Below, one piece after another: positions 1-8,842 of a DNA stretch of 43,945 bases. Source of the DNA: CAZHHH01 sp052400685. GTDB taxonomy: Bacteria; Bacteroidota; Bacteroidia; Bacteroidales; Marinilabiliaceae. The stretch lies in assembly GCA_052400685.1 (NCBI GenBank), contig JBQTGJ010000026.1, one strand, 5' to 3'. The position numbers and the translations under genes were made by a program. A model generated the notes under the pieces. It did no database searches. It saw nothing but the letters and a program-made list of their open reading frames with translations, and was not told where the DNA came from. Each line of letters opens with the position of its first letter. The first letter of the stretch is position 1.

Positions 1-125
1 TTATTTGATAAATATCAGCAAAGTAGTAAATTCAGTGTTTGTTTTTCCGGAAAGCGGCGGCAAAAAGACAATATAAATGCAATAACGCTTTTAGGGGTGT
101 AAATGATAATGGCGTTATGGGGTTG
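1..125 (+). repeat. 278-bp attC-associated repeat, copy A (3' part)
   Basis: The window opens inside this repeat. It matches the last 125 bases of copies B and C (2066-2343, 4187-4463), including the inverted pair ATAACGC/GCGTTAT near its end. It finishes at a core site starting at 125 (GTTGTGTGTAATGC). The reverse complement of that core recurs with two mismatches just after the next gene (2052-2065). This is the R'/R'' relation expected for an integron cassette, so the first complete cassette runs from 126 to 2343. Confidence 0.85.
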
Positions 126-169
126 TTGTGTGTAATGCCACAAACAGATAACACATTAAATAATAGATT

Positions 170-2044
170 ATGAAGAAACAGTACATATTGATACTATTAA
201 CGCAATTCATATTTAATAGCTGCAACGTAAATAAACCGGAGAGCCAATATTATCAGATTGTTTCAATACTATTTCAGGAGAGCATTAATATTCCAAGAGC
301 AAGTGAACAAGATGGAGAAAGGCTTATTATTTGGAATAAAGAGGATTGTCGTTTTAATCAGGAGTGGAAACTTGAAAAAATTGCCAAACATTATGTCATT
401 AGTTCTAAATTTAATAATAAAGTAATTACTGCTGAAGGAGATATTGTTGTGCAATCAGACTTTGAGGAATCTGAGGGTCAGTTTTGGAAAATTAAGGAAG
501 AAAAAAATATTATTTATATAATTTCAGTAAAAAGCGGATTGGCATTAACTGCAATCAAGAATGTCGATGGCAACAAAGAACTTTCTCTAAAAGAATTTGA
601 AAAGGCTGAATCTCAGAAATGGGTATGTGAGCCATCCGGGATGCAATATATTAAAGCTGATTTTAATCGAGTTTTGACTCCCGATGAGATGACAGCGGAT
701 TTTGAATATTTTTTCGAAAAACTTGAAGCTGTGCATGTAAACCCGTATGCATATGTTGGAAAAGATAGTGTTGCGCAACGAAAAGAGGAGTTGAAGAAAA
801 TATTTTCAAAGCCATTGAAATATTATGAATTTAACAGGGAGTTTGCCAAACTAAACGGATTATTTGATGGTCATACCAATATATACCTTGATTGGAGTTA
901 TTATAGGACCTACTGTAATCAATATGGTAGACTATTCCCATATAATGTTAAACTTATTGAAGATAATCTTTACATACAAAACGAAGTTGACTCATTAAAC
1001 AATTTATTAATACATTCAATAAATGGAATTTCATCTAACAGAATAATTACAGAGATAAAAAAAACTATAAGTATAGAAAATGAACAAAAAAGAAATATTT
1101 ATCTGGAATCGAATTTTAAAAAATTGATTATCGCCATACTTAACATTGAATCCCCATATAATCTGTTATTAAATAATCGCAACTCCCTTGTTTTAAAAAC
1201 GATGATTGTTAATGGATCTCCTTATTTTAGGTTTCCTGAAAAACCTAATGTTACTCATTCAGATTATGAACTAAGGGAGTACCTTCAAGATTCCATTGCT
1301 ATAATTGAATACAACTCATGCGCTAAACTTAACTGGGATAAAAGGAAAAATGAAGTCGATGGTATATTTGATTTGGTCAAAAATCACAATATAAAATATT
1401 TATTCATTGATATTTCAAGAAATGGGGGTGGCAGTTCAAGGCCAAATTCCCTATTTTATAATAATATAAATCACTCCCCTCATCCATACGTATTCCAATT
1501 TGCACGAAAAATGAGCTTGGAAAATAGCTTGTGGCGTTCAAGATTTCAAAAGATGAAAACAAAAGAAGATATTCAAAAACAGGAAAATGAATATTTGTCC
1601 ATTATAAGTACAAAAAAGTTTACTACAGCAGAGAGAGATTCTTTTAACATAAATGGAGGTGGACTAAAAGAACAAAACTGGGAAATGTGTACAGATAGTA
1701 TATCTGATGGTTTTGATGGAGAAGTTATTCTGATTCAAAGCGAAAAAACATATTCTGCCGCATTTGGATTTTCTGCATGGTTTAAGTATGGCAACATAGG
1801 AACCATTATTGGTTGTGAAACTGGAAATTGTACCGAGATGTTTTGTGAAGCAGTCCCTTTTCGAATGCCGGGAAGTCAAATGGGATTTCGAATAGCTGAC
1901 AATTATTCTAAGTATCCCAATGGCAGTCTTTACAAAGGAGTAGTACCTGATATAGACCTTGGATATAGTTTTTATAAGGACAAATACGAGCTTGATGATT
2001 TAAAAGACTTTTTGAAATTAATCAAAGAACAAAAACAGTGGTAA
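170..2044 (+). CDS. Ricin-type lectin / S41-family peptidase lipoprotein
   Basis: The 624-aa protein starts with a lipoprotein-like signal (hydrophobic run ending FNSC, Cys at 18), so it is probably anchored outside the inner membrane. Residues about 25-155 look like a ricin B-type beta-trefoil with three QxW repeats (QEW, QFW, QKW). Next comes an S41 (tail-specific protease-like) region with DGHT, the SRNGGG strand-turn and a candidate nucleophile in KTYSAA. S41 enzymes cleave exported proteins, and a lectin domain would suggest binding of a glycan or cell wall. The substrate is unknown. It is alone in its cassette (126-2343), which is long for a cassette. It could also be a carbohydrate-binding S41 homologue without activity. 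Confidence 0.78.
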   Translation: MKKQYILILLTQFIFNSCNVNKPESQYYQIVSILFQESINIPRASEQDGERLIIWNKEDCRFNQEWKLEKIAKHYVISSKFNNKVITAEGDIVVQSDFEESEGQFWKIKEEKNIIYIISVKSGLALTAIKNVDGNKELSLKEFEKAESQKWVCEPSGMQYIKADFNRVLTPDEMTADFEYFFEKLEAVHVNPYAYVGKDSVAQRKEELKKIFSKPLKYYEFNREFAKLNGLFDGHTNIYLDWSYYRTYCNQYGRLFPYNVKLIEDNLYIQNEVDSLNNLLIHSINGISSNRIITEIKKTISIENEQKRNIYLESNFKKLIIAILNIESPYNLLLNNRNSLVLKTMIVNGSPYFRFPEKPNVTHSDYELREYLQDSIAIIEYNSCAKLNWDKRKNEVDGIFDLVKNHNIKYLFIDISRNGGGSSRPNSLFYNNINHSPHPYVFQFARKMSLENSLWRSRFQKMKTKEDIQKQENEYLSIISTKKFTTAERDSFNINGGGLKEQNWEMCTDSISDGFDGEVILIQSEKTYSAAFGFSAWFKYGNIGTIIGCETGNCTEMFCEAVPFRMPGSQMGFRIADNYSKYPNGSLYKGVVPDIDLGYSFYKDKYELDDLKDFLKLIKEQKQW

Positions 2045-2065
2045 CATAAACGCATTATACACAAT

Positions 2066-2343
2066 ATATTAGGAGTATGAGCGGTCGGCACGATCCAGCG
2101 ATTACTCCAGGTTGAAGGACATCCCGGTAGAGCTACAACAAAATACTATGGACCTACTGTCGTTTTTTTATGTTTTTGAGAAGAATGCCCATGCTTTAAT
2201 TGTGTTGCTTTTGTTCAATTTATTTGATAAATATCAGCAAAGTAGTAAATTCAGTGTTTGTTTTTCCGGAAAGCGGCGGCAAAAAGACAATATAAATGCA
2301 ATAACGCTTTTAGGAGATCAACGATAATGGCGTAATGGGGTTG
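2066..2343 (+). repeat. 278-bp attC-associated repeat, copy B
   Basis: This is a full-length repeat, nearly identical to copy C. It starts directly after R'' (GCATTATACACAAT, 2052-2065) and ends at the next core site (GTTGGCAGTAATGG from 2343). A 71-codon frame runs through it and is shared with copy C, but it lacks any domain and overlaps the structured ends, so I do not call it a gene. The repeat fills the place where an attC body of about 60-140 bp would normally sit. Confidence 0.85.
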
Positions 2344-2395
2344 TTGGCAGTAATGGAATAGAACAGATTGCAAAATATAAACGAATGAAGAAATT

Positions 2396-4168
2396 ATGAT
2401 AGAATCACCAAGAGGTATGACAATTATGGAAGCTTATGAGTTATACCGTAACAATAAGCTATTTATAAATAGAAGATATCAAAGAAAACTTGTGTGGAGT
2501 CAATTAGAAAAGAAAGCTCTTATTGATTCTATAATGCAACAATATCCGATCCCCTTGATTCTTTTAGCTACACAAGGGGATAAGTATGAAATAATTGATG
2601 GAATGCAAAGATTGAATTCCATTTTTGGGTTCATTGAAAACCATTTTTCTGTTTTGATTGATGATATAGAAAAATACTTTAATATTTCAGACTTTACATT
2701 TGCTCAGACTCAAGTCAATAAAGGTATTGTTGTTCCCAAAGAACAAGTGGAATACTTGACCCAAGAACAAGTTTCGTCATTTATACAATACCCATTCCCA
2801 GTGACAATATTTAAAACTGGTAGTACAGACGAAATTAACGAAACTTTTAGACGAATTAATTCGACAGGAAGAAAGCTGTCTCCACAAGAAGTGCGACAAG
2901 CTGGAAACACCTCTAAATTTTCATTACTTGTAAGAGAAATTTCTTCTGAAATTCGAGGCGATGCTTCAAGGGAAGAGTTATTACTACAGGACATGCCAAC
3001 AATAAGTATTGACTCTAAATTATCAAAGCATGAATATGGTGTTAATGCTGAAGATACATTTTGGTGTAAGCACGGAGTGTTAAATGTTTCAGATTTAAAG
3101 GAAAGCGAAGATGAACAAGTTATTGCAGACATAATATTGTCATGTGCATTAGGAGAGCCTTTTCCAGCAAGTCGTGTTGCATTTGATAATTACTATGGAA
3201 GTGGTAATGATGACAAATCAAATGATATTGATGTGAAAATTAATGCCTTGGGAGCAGAGAATATAAGAGCAGACATCTTAACTGTTTATTCCGAAATCAT
3301 AAATCTGGTTGATTTTCATTTTGGGGACGATAGATTGAAGAAAGTTTTGAACCCAAATGCAGGCGGTAACCCTGTCAAAGAAGCTTTTTATACTGTATTT
3401 ATGGCATTTTATGAATTAATGATTGGTGCGAATAAGGTTCCTCATAATTATTTGAAAATTAAAGAATCTGTCAATAACCTGCACGCAAAACTTGTACGGT
3501 CAAGAAATTATACAACCACAAAAGATAGACGAAACAATATTAATATTTGCAAAGGATTGATTCAAGACCACTTTAAAAAATCAAATTCAAATTTTAGAAG
3601 TGCTACATCATATATTGTAGATTTTCAGGCATACTTAATGAAGTCAAAGTCTGAATCAGCAGTTTATGATTTCAAACAAGGTTTTTACACATTGAATCCT
3701 TCAAAAAGAGAATTCGATGAAGCCAGTTTTTATAAGATACTATGTAATATTTCAGCTCTTGCAAATTTAGGAAAAGAACGTATTGGTTATTTATTCATTG
3801 GTGTTACTGATAAAGAAGCTGACACATTACAAGTTGAAAAAATTGACGGATTAATCAATCTTCCTAGATTTCATGATTTTGGGGTGGTAGGTCTTGAAAG
3901 GGAAGCAAAAATCAAAGGTGTTTCTCTTGACCATTATATTAGCTTCATCACTTCAAAGATTAGTAATTCGGGACTTGATTCAACTTTAAAAACGAGAGTT
4001 ACTAAGGACTTAACCCCAATAACTTATCACGGGCAGACAATTTTGATGGTAAAAGTTGCTTGTGGAGATGAACCAGTTTACTTTGATGAAAAATTATTTC
4101 AACGTGATGGAGCAAACTGTGTTGAAGTTACAGGTTCAAAACAAAAGGATATATTTAAGCTATTTTAA
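2396..4168 (+). CDS. DUF262 (GmrSD/ParB-like) protein with C-terminal AlbA_2-type domain
   Basis: The 590-aa protein has an N-terminal DUF262 domain: RRYQRKLVW at 26-34, IDGMQR at 67-72 and FRRINSTG near 150. In GmrSD-type restriction factors this DGxQR fold hydrolyses nucleotides and controls a nuclease. The GmrS HNH half is not visible. From about residue 410 the protein resembles AlbA_2/Schlafen-like ATP- or RNA-binding domains (DFKQGFYTL, GYLFIGVTDKEAD, RDGANCVEVTG). DUF262 proteins are often found in phage defence, and this one is alone in a cassette (2344-4463). A role in defence is inferred from the family, and its target is unknown. Confidence 0.8.
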   Translation: MIESPRGMTIMEAYELYRNNKLFINRRYQRKLVWSQLEKKALIDSIMQQYPIPLILLATQGDKYEIIDGMQRLNSIFGFIENHFSVLIDDIEKYFNISDFTFAQTQVNKGIVVPKEQVEYLTQEQVSSFIQYPFPVTIFKTGSTDEINETFRRINSTGRKLSPQEVRQAGNTSKFSLLVREISSEIRGDASREELLLQDMPTISIDSKLSKHEYGVNAEDTFWCKHGVLNVSDLKESEDEQVIADIILSCALGEPFPASRVAFDNYYGSGNDDKSNDIDVKINALGAENIRADILTVYSEIINLVDFHFGDDRLKKVLNPNAGGNPVKEAFYTVFMAFYELMIGANKVPHNYLKIKESVNNLHAKLVRSRNYTTTKDRRNNINICKGLIQDHFKKSNSNFRSATSYIVDFQAYLMKSKSESAVYDFKQGFYTLNPSKREFDEASFYKILCNISALANLGKERIGYLFIGVTDKEADTLQVEKIDGLINLPRFHDFGVVGLEREAKIKGVSLDHYISFITSKISNSGLDSTLKTRVTKDLTPITYHGQTILMVKVACGDEPVYFDEKLFQRDGANCVEVTGSKQKDIFKLF

Positions 4169-4186
4169 GGAACCACTACTGCCAAT

Positions 4187-4463
4187 ATATAGGCGTATGA
4201 GCGGTCGGCACGACCCAGCGATTACTCCAGGTTGAACTACACTCCGGTAGAGCTACAACAAAATACTATGGACCTACTGTCGTTTTTTTATGTTTTTGAG
4301 AAGAATGCCCATGCTTTCATTGTGCTGCTTTTGTTCAACTTATTTGATAAATATCAGCAAAGTAGTAAATTCATTGTCTGTTTTTCCGGAAAGCGGCGGC
4401 AAAAAGACAATATAAATGCAATAACGCTTTTAGGCCATAAATGATAATGGCGTTATGGGGTCG
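4187..4463 (+). repeat. 278-bp attC-associated repeat, copy C
   Basis: This is the second full-length copy on the left side. It follows R'' CCACTACTGCCAAT (4173-4186), which is the reverse complement, with two mismatches, of the core at 2343. It ends at the core GTTGTAAGCAAGCGG (4463). The insides of copies B and C differ at only a few positions. Confidence 0.85.
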
Positions 4464-4558
4464 TTGTAAGCAAGCGGAGGAAACATCCTGCAAATGGATT
4501 GGATGATTGGATAAGATATTTCATCGGATTTGTATATTTGATAAATAAAATTTAAACT

Positions 4559-5098
4559 ATGGATTTTGAAGACCCATATGAATTAGAAGATTGGGAGGAT
4601 GATAAGATTCTTTTTGAAAAGGAGGATTGGCCCAACTTATTAAAATTGAGAGAAGAAAGAGCAAATAAGAGTCCTTCTGATTTATATGCCCAACAACGAT
4701 TTGCGGAATCACTTAATCTAAATAAAAGATTTGCAGATACATTGGAGTTCATTACACCTTTATATCGAGATAACTATGAGGTTGGATTTGGAATACATGA
4801 AATAATTGAAGCACTGTATGGATTAGGTAAATCAGAGAATGATTTTAATTGGATTGAAAAACCGAAAATAATAAAGCTTGATTCGGATGCATTGAAATTA
4901 TGTGTTGATTTTTTAAAACCAAAAAGAAAGGTCAGTAGTATTACCGATATATATTGTGATTTAATAATGCAGGGGGATTATTCGGATTTTAATGAGGAGC
5001 AGTTGGCAGAGTTTTTATTAAAGAATACAGACACAATTGATATAAAAACAGACAGTGAATACCATTGGGATATGAAGATAAAATTAAAAAGAAAATAA
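4559..5098 (+). CDS. Unknown 179-aa acidic protein
   Basis: I do not recognise a family. The protein begins MDFEDPYELEDWEDDK, is acidic, and has short helical repeats around residues 35-85 (NLLKLREERANK, LYAQQRFAESLN, RFADTLEFITPLY) that could form TPR-like hairpins. There is no signal peptide or membrane segment, so it should be cytoplasmic. It is the only gene in cassette 4464-5232 and is followed directly by a conventional attC site. Reading frame and composition support a real gene, but the function is unknown. Confidence 0.6.
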   Translation: MDFEDPYELEDWEDDKILFEKEDWPNLLKLREERANKSPSDLYAQQRFAESLNLNKRFADTLEFITPLYRDNYEVGFGIHEIIEALYGLGKSENDFNWIEKPKIIKLDSDALKLCVDFLKPKRKVSSITDIYCDLIMQGDYSDFNEEQLAEFLLKNTDTIDIKTDSEYHWDMKIKLKRK

Positions 5099-5108
5099 AA
5101 CCGCCAGC

Positions 5109-5238
5109 TTACAACACACAATATAAAACAATTGGGGTTCAGTGGTTTGCGAGGGTTTGTTCTCGCATCAACTTTTTTCCTCGGTGGATACAAACGCAGC
5201 CCGAAAACCCAACCGTTTCATATTGTCAAACGTTAGGC
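5109..5238 (+). other. attC-like site (conventional length)
   Basis: This imperfect palindrome runs from R'' GCTTACAAC (ending 5115) to R' GTTAGGC (5232-5238), a perfect GTTRRRY core. The arms ACAATATAAAACAATTGGGG and AACCCAACCGTTTCATATTG can fold on each other with the spacer/bulge pattern of integron attC sites. R'' is complementary to the core that opened this cassette (4463). The arms resemble those at 41753-41888. Confidence 0.85.
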
Positions 5239-5334
5239 ACAAGCAAAAAAAACGATACAGAGAAATTCCATTAGAAATTACATAACAAATGATAACTTTA
5301 TGAGGTAAAATATTTATGACAATTAAAAGGAATA

Positions 5335-6192
5335 ATGAATAACAAGATTATAAAAACGAAACTCGGAGAAATAGAATTTAGCATAATTGGACAAGGTGTT
5401 CCAATATTATTTATTCACGGAGGGCATTCAAATAGTAATGATACCCTTTGCTACAAAGGTTTTGATTTAAATAAATATCAACTAATAACGCCATCTCGTC
5501 CTGGATATGGAAAAACACCTTTGAATAACACAAAAACACCTAGCCAAGCAGCGGACTTAATTACTGAATTAATTAATTATTTGACTTTAGATAAAGTGAT
5601 TGTTTATGGAGTTTCAGCAGGTGGTCTAACAGCTATTGAACTTGCAGCAAAATATCCAAATAAAGTAAAAAAACTAATTCTAGCTTCCGCTGTTTCAATG
5701 GAATGGCTCAACTTAAAGGGGAAAACATATAAAACAGCAAAAAAAATGTTTGCCCCAAATATTCAAGGAATAATATGGAAAACTATTCGTTTTTTTGGTA
5801 AAATTTACCCTAGAATGATTGCAAATAATTTTTATTCTCAACTTTCTAAAAAAGAGTCTCATCGTTTACGAAAAGAGGATATTCAGGAGCTTATATCGGC
5901 TCTTAATAAATATTGTTCTAACGAAGGTTTTATTAACGATATTAATCAATTACATTACGGAACCAATGAGAAAATAATTTCACAAATCAAGTGTCCGACC
6001 TTAATTATTCATAGTGAATATGATAATAGTGTTTCTCTTGAACACGCAAGATATGCAAATCGAATGATAGATAATTCAACGATTAAGATTCTTCAAAATG
6101 AATGGGGACATTTGTTTTGGATTGGACAAGATTCTAATGAGTCAATAAAAACGACAATAAAGTTTATTGAAAAAACTAATGCCAGTGCCTAA
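5335..6192 (+). CDS. Alpha/beta-fold hydrolase
   Basis: The 285-aa protein has a complete alpha/beta-hydrolase layout: oxyanion region FIHGGHSN (about 26-33), nucleophile elbow GVSAGG (about 92-97), acid in HSEYDNS (about 229-235) and catalytic His in NEWGHLFW (about 255-262). No signal peptide is seen. The substrate cannot be read from the sequence; esterase, lipase or lactonase are all possible. It is a cassette gene (5233-6458) between a normal attC and the truncated repeat D. Confidence 0.85.
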   Translation: MNNKIIKTKLGEIEFSIIGQGVPILFIHGGHSNSNDTLCYKGFDLNKYQLITPSRPGYGKTPLNNTKTPSQAADLITELINYLTLDKVIVYGVSAGGLTAIELAAKYPNKVKKLILASAVSMEWLNLKGKTYKTAKKMFAPNIQGIIWKTIRFFGKIYPRMIANNFYSQLSKKESHRLRKEDIQELISALNKYCSNEGFINDINQLHYGTNEKIISQIKCPTLIIHSEYDNSVSLEHARYANRMIDNSTIKILQNEWGHLFWIGQDSNESIKTTIKFIEKTNASA

Positions 6193-6193
6193 T

Positions 6194-6257
6194 ATATAGG
6201 CGTATGAGCGGTCGGCATGACCCAGCGATTACTCCAGGTTGAACTACATATCGGACT
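6194..6257 (+). repeat. 278-bp attC-associated repeat, copy D (5' fragment)
   Basis: Only the first 64 bases of the repeat remain, starting directly after R'' GCCAGTGCCTAAT (6181-6193). That R'' complements the core GTTAGGCACAAGC at 5232. The repeat then stops matching and the rest of the junction is unrelated sequence up to the next core at 6458. Confidence 0.8.
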
Positions 6258-6605
6258 GATTTATATGGTGATTAACGAAGGTTTTAGTATCGTGGAAAAA
6301 GATATTTGAAGAAGCCAGGTTTTTACAACAACCGGTTCTGTTTTGATGATAATAACAAGATATTGCAAGAAATGATATAAATTCGTTTTCTCAGGGAGTT
6401 GCGAGCAAATATTTTATTGACATATAATATTCATACCGCCAATACCGCTATAAGAACGTTGTGCACCATTTAACAACAGCAGCACGTTCAGAACAAAATT
6501 TGACAGAAGCTGCTGATTAATAAACATTTATTAATTCAATATTTCGATTAGAGAATGTTTGGCAGTAATATCAAAATTCACGATTTTTACATTAAAAATA
6601 AGGCA
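6258..6605 (+). other. Scrambled cassette junction with core site
   Basis: No gene is supported here. The stretch looks like unrelated or decayed sequence and ends in an attC 3' half (ATACCGCTATAAGAAC) with core GTTGTGCACC at 6458-6467. That core is matched by R'' GGTGCACAAT at 7584-7593, which places the TA pair and the VOC gene in one cassette (6459-7711). Confidence 0.6.
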
Positions 6606-6839
6606 ATGAAAACAATAGATATTGTAAAAAACAGATTGATTGACAGAATAATGGTCACAAATAATGAACAATTACTTACTGCCATTGAGAATATTCTTAG
6701 CTCTACACAGACTGATGATAAACTGACATTAGATTCTCATCAAATTGAAATGCTTATGATGAGCGAAAGAGATATTCAGCAAGGAGCCTTAATATCAGAG
6801 TCAGATTTGAAAGAAGAAGATTCAAAATGGATCAATTAA
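6606..6839 (+). CDS. Antitoxin of RelE/ParE-type TA pair
   Basis: This is a small 77-aa protein from MKTIDIVK. I prefer the ATG at 6606 to the one at 6555, because the upstream residues look non-coding and related antitoxins begin this way. It has a helical N-terminal part and the tail SERDIQQGALISESDLKEED, typical of antitoxins whose tail wraps the toxin. It overlaps the toxin gene by 13 bases, so the two are translated together. No specific antitoxin family is certain. Confidence 0.72.
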   Translation: MKTIDIVKNRLIDRIMVTNNEQLLTAIENILSSTQTDDKLTLDSHQIEMLMMSERDIQQGALISESDLKEEDSKWIN

Positions 6840-7135
6840 AGATATTTTGGACTAAAACAGCCAAAAAACAAAGAGACCATATTTTTGATTATTGGAATAA
6901 ACGCAATAAAAGTAATTCGTATACAATAAAACTAAATTCTGCAATTGGAGAAAAAGTAGCGTTGATTAAATTTCATCCAGAGATAGGAAAAACCACCAAC
7001 TTTGGAGATACAAGGGCAATTTCTATGAAACATTACAGCATTCTGTATACGATAGATAATTCAAGGATTATTATAACTGGATTTTGGGATAACAGGCAAA
7101 ATCCGGAAAAGCTTCTTAAATTCTTAAAAAAGTAA
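6827..7135 (+). CDS. RelE/ParE-family toxin
   Basis: The 102-aa protein has the short RelE/ParE fold: N-terminal helices (WTKTAKKQRDHIFDYW), a middle strand region ISMKHYSILYTID and the end FWDNRQNPEKL, which matches plasmid-stabilisation-type toxins. RelE members cut mRNA on the ribosome and ParE members poison gyrase; which applies here cannot be told. It overlaps its antitoxin upstream and lies 16 bases before the VOC gene in the same cassette. Confidence 0.8.
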   Translation: MDQLKIFWTKTAKKQRDHIFDYWNKRNKSNSYTIKLNSAIGEKVALIKFHPEIGKTTNFGDTRAISMKHYSILYTIDNSRIIITGFWDNRQNPEKLLKFLKK

Positions 7136-7151
7136 ACAAGAGACCTTAATA

Positions 7152-7577
7152 ATGAAACCTATTATCGACCATATTCAAATTACAGTCAAGGATTTATATA
7201 GTGCAGAATTGTTTTACGACAAATTCTTTCCTATTTTAGGTTTTGATATAAAAAATAAAGTAAAAGCATTTATTGCAGAACACGATTTTCACGTCATTGA
7301 ATATACACACGATTCATTAGCTTTTGCAATTACATCTCCAAGAGAAGCATTTAAAAATGAGATAATAAATAGACGAAAACCAGGAGCTTTACATCATTTA
7401 GCATTCAGAGCAGATTCTAAATCTGAAGTAGACGATGCTTATTTGAAACTATTAGGAATTGGGGCAAATATCGTTTTAAAACCAGCAATTCATCCTGAAT
7501 ATAGCGAGAACTATTATGCAGTGTATTTTAAAGACAATCAGAATATTAAATACGAAATAGTTTATGATAAGAAATAA
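7152..7577 (+). CDS. VOC-family (glyoxalase/bleomycin-resistance fold) protein
   Basis: The 141-aa protein has two beta-alpha-beta-beta-beta modules, starting with IDHIQITVKDLYSAELFYDKF. Candidate metal ligands are His 7, His 82 in GALHHLAFRADS and a Glu near the end (KYEIVYDKK). The fold includes glyoxalase I, dioxygenases and drug-binding proteins such as fosfomycin or bleomycin resistance factors, and the exact role is not readable. It shares a cassette with a TA pair, which would stabilise it. Confidence 0.8.
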   Translation: MKPIIDHIQITVKDLYSAELFYDKFFPILGFDIKNKVKAFIAEHDFHVIEYTHDSLAFAITSPREAFKNEIINRRKPGALHHLAFRADSKSEVDDAYLKLLGIGANIVLKPAIHPEYSENYYAVYFKDNQNIKYEIVYDKK

Positions 7578-7583
7578 AAAAAC

Positions 7584-7717
7584 GGTGCACAATATTTTGC
7601 ATATTCCATACGGGTTTTAGTGGTATGCCAGCAGCGGTTTTCCGCTCATTCTCTTGTCCGTACCCAGACGCTGAATCTCACGCAAACCCATATGTAACAT
7701 GCAAGTAACCGTTGGCA
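7584..7717 (+). other. attC-like site
   Basis: R'' GGTGCACAAT (7584-7593) complements the core at 6458. The arms TTGCATATTCCATACGGGTTT and AAACCCATATGTAACATGCAA pair with bulges. The site ends at core GTTGGCA (7711). This is a conventional attC of about 134 bp in + orientation. Confidence 0.8.
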
Positions 7718-7783
7718 ACAATACGCGATGACTTGTGAGTGGTTCGGATATGGTGTATGTTTACATCAAAAATAATTAACGCT

Positions 7784-8023
7784 ATGGGAAGACAAAGCAT
7801 TTCGTTCACACAACCTAACGATGAGTGGTTAAAAAATCAAGAGGACAATAATGAATACTCTAGTAAGAGTGAGGTAGTAAATGATTTGATTAGGCAAGCA
7901 AGAAAGCAGCAGGTTCAGATTGATTGGATTAGAGCTAAATTGGAGAAATCTGAAAAAAGTGGATTTACAGATGAAACTAAAGAACAGATTTTAAAACAAT
8001 CAAAGTCTTTGCTTAATGTCTAA
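7784..8023 (+). CDS. ParD-like antitoxin
   Basis: The 79-aa protein from MGRQSISF is a ribbon-helix-helix ParD/CopG-like antitoxin: an N-terminal strand, then EYSSKSEVVNDLIRQARK, then a long helix that covers the toxin. The start at 7784 gives the usual ParD length; the ATG at 7739 would add 15 atypical residues. It overlaps the toxin gene by 8 bases and probably represses its own promoter, as ParD proteins do. Confidence 0.82.
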   Translation: MGRQSISFTQPNDEWLKNQEDNNEYSSKSEVVNDLIRQARKQQVQIDWIRAKLEKSEKSGFTDETKEQILKQSKSLLNV

Positions 8024-8303
8024 ATATAGATTGAGTAATGAGGCCAAAGCAGACTTGATCAAAATTCATCAATATGGAGTTGGGAAATTTGGAATTGTGC
8101 AAGCCGATAAATATTTTGATGCTTCCTTTGAGTATTTTGATATTATTGCTCAAAGACTATTTTCATTTGAATCTGTTGATTATATAAAACAAGGATATAG
8201 ACGTTGTGTTTGTGGGGTTGACAGTATATATTACCGGGTAGAGAATGGAATAGTTGAAACCATGGCGATTATAGGAAGACAAGATTTAAATAATATTCTA
8301 TAG
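8016..8303 (+). CDS. ParE-like toxin
   Basis: This 95-aa ParE/RelE-superfamily toxin starts KYRLSNEAKADLIKIHQYG, with YRRCVCGVDSIYYRV and the end MAIIGRQDLNNIL, typical of chromosomal ParE. ParE proteins inhibit DNA gyrase. It lies in the last left-array cassette. No matching R'' (expected complement of GTTGGCAACAATACG) is found downstream, so the end of this cassette has been lost. Confidence 0.85.
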   Translation: MSKYRLSNEAKADLIKIHQYGVGKFGIVQADKYFDASFEYFDIIAQRLFSFESVDYIKQGYRRCVCGVDSIYYRVENGIVETMAIIGRQDLNNIL

Positions 8304-8842
8304 TCGTCTCAAACAATAAATCGTTTCGTTAAAATACGGTGAGTGAGAAACGATACGGAAATAGAAAGAGTTTTAAAAAAGTTAATCCAGATATGGAATC
8401 ATTGATTGAAAGTGATGGGAGTTTTGGATTTTTTGTTAGGTATGCTTCAATGGAGTGCCATATGGATTGACTCATGAAGAAATGGTATAAAAAGTAATGA
8501 AATTTCTGAGATGGAATTGTCTTTATACTCAACTGATTAGCCGGAGACAGCCTTGTATGTAGATTTAAAACCGGACAAAGAAAGGACGAATTGTGATTGA
8601 AAATTCAAATTATGGCACTTATTTTTACATTAATTCGGTACTTAATTGGGAGTGTAATCTGAACTCTGTCCGTTCGTTTTTATTAGGTTTTCAAAATAAG
8701 TTATTTTTTTTCGTTGAACCAATTTCTAAAAGTTTATTAAGGTAGCGATCAGGTTCTGTCAAGGGCGGCTGAGGAACGAAGCCGTTTATATACCCTTGAC
8801 GGGTTCTGAGAGTGACTTATCTTTGCTTTTAGTCATTGGTGC
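8304..8842. other. Gene-poor junction between array and core
   Basis: I find no intact gene. Around 8430-8475 one frame reads CFNGVPYGLTHEEM, which looks like part of a decayed small protein, and stops interrupt it on both sides. Bases about 8745-8820 resemble the end of the neighbouring IS remnant (AAGGGCGGCTGAGG, CCTTGACGGGTT). The left cassette array breaks off here. Confidence 0.45.

Noticed and set aside
2112..2327. 71-aa open frame in repeat B, repeated at 4232-4444
   Set aside because: It is kept because the repeat is nearly identical, has no domain, and spans the recombination repeat. Copies D, E, F and G break it.
8329..8532. 67-aa minus-strand frame
   Set aside because: Low-complexity, no domain, and the other strand shows remnants of a different decayed coding sequence.
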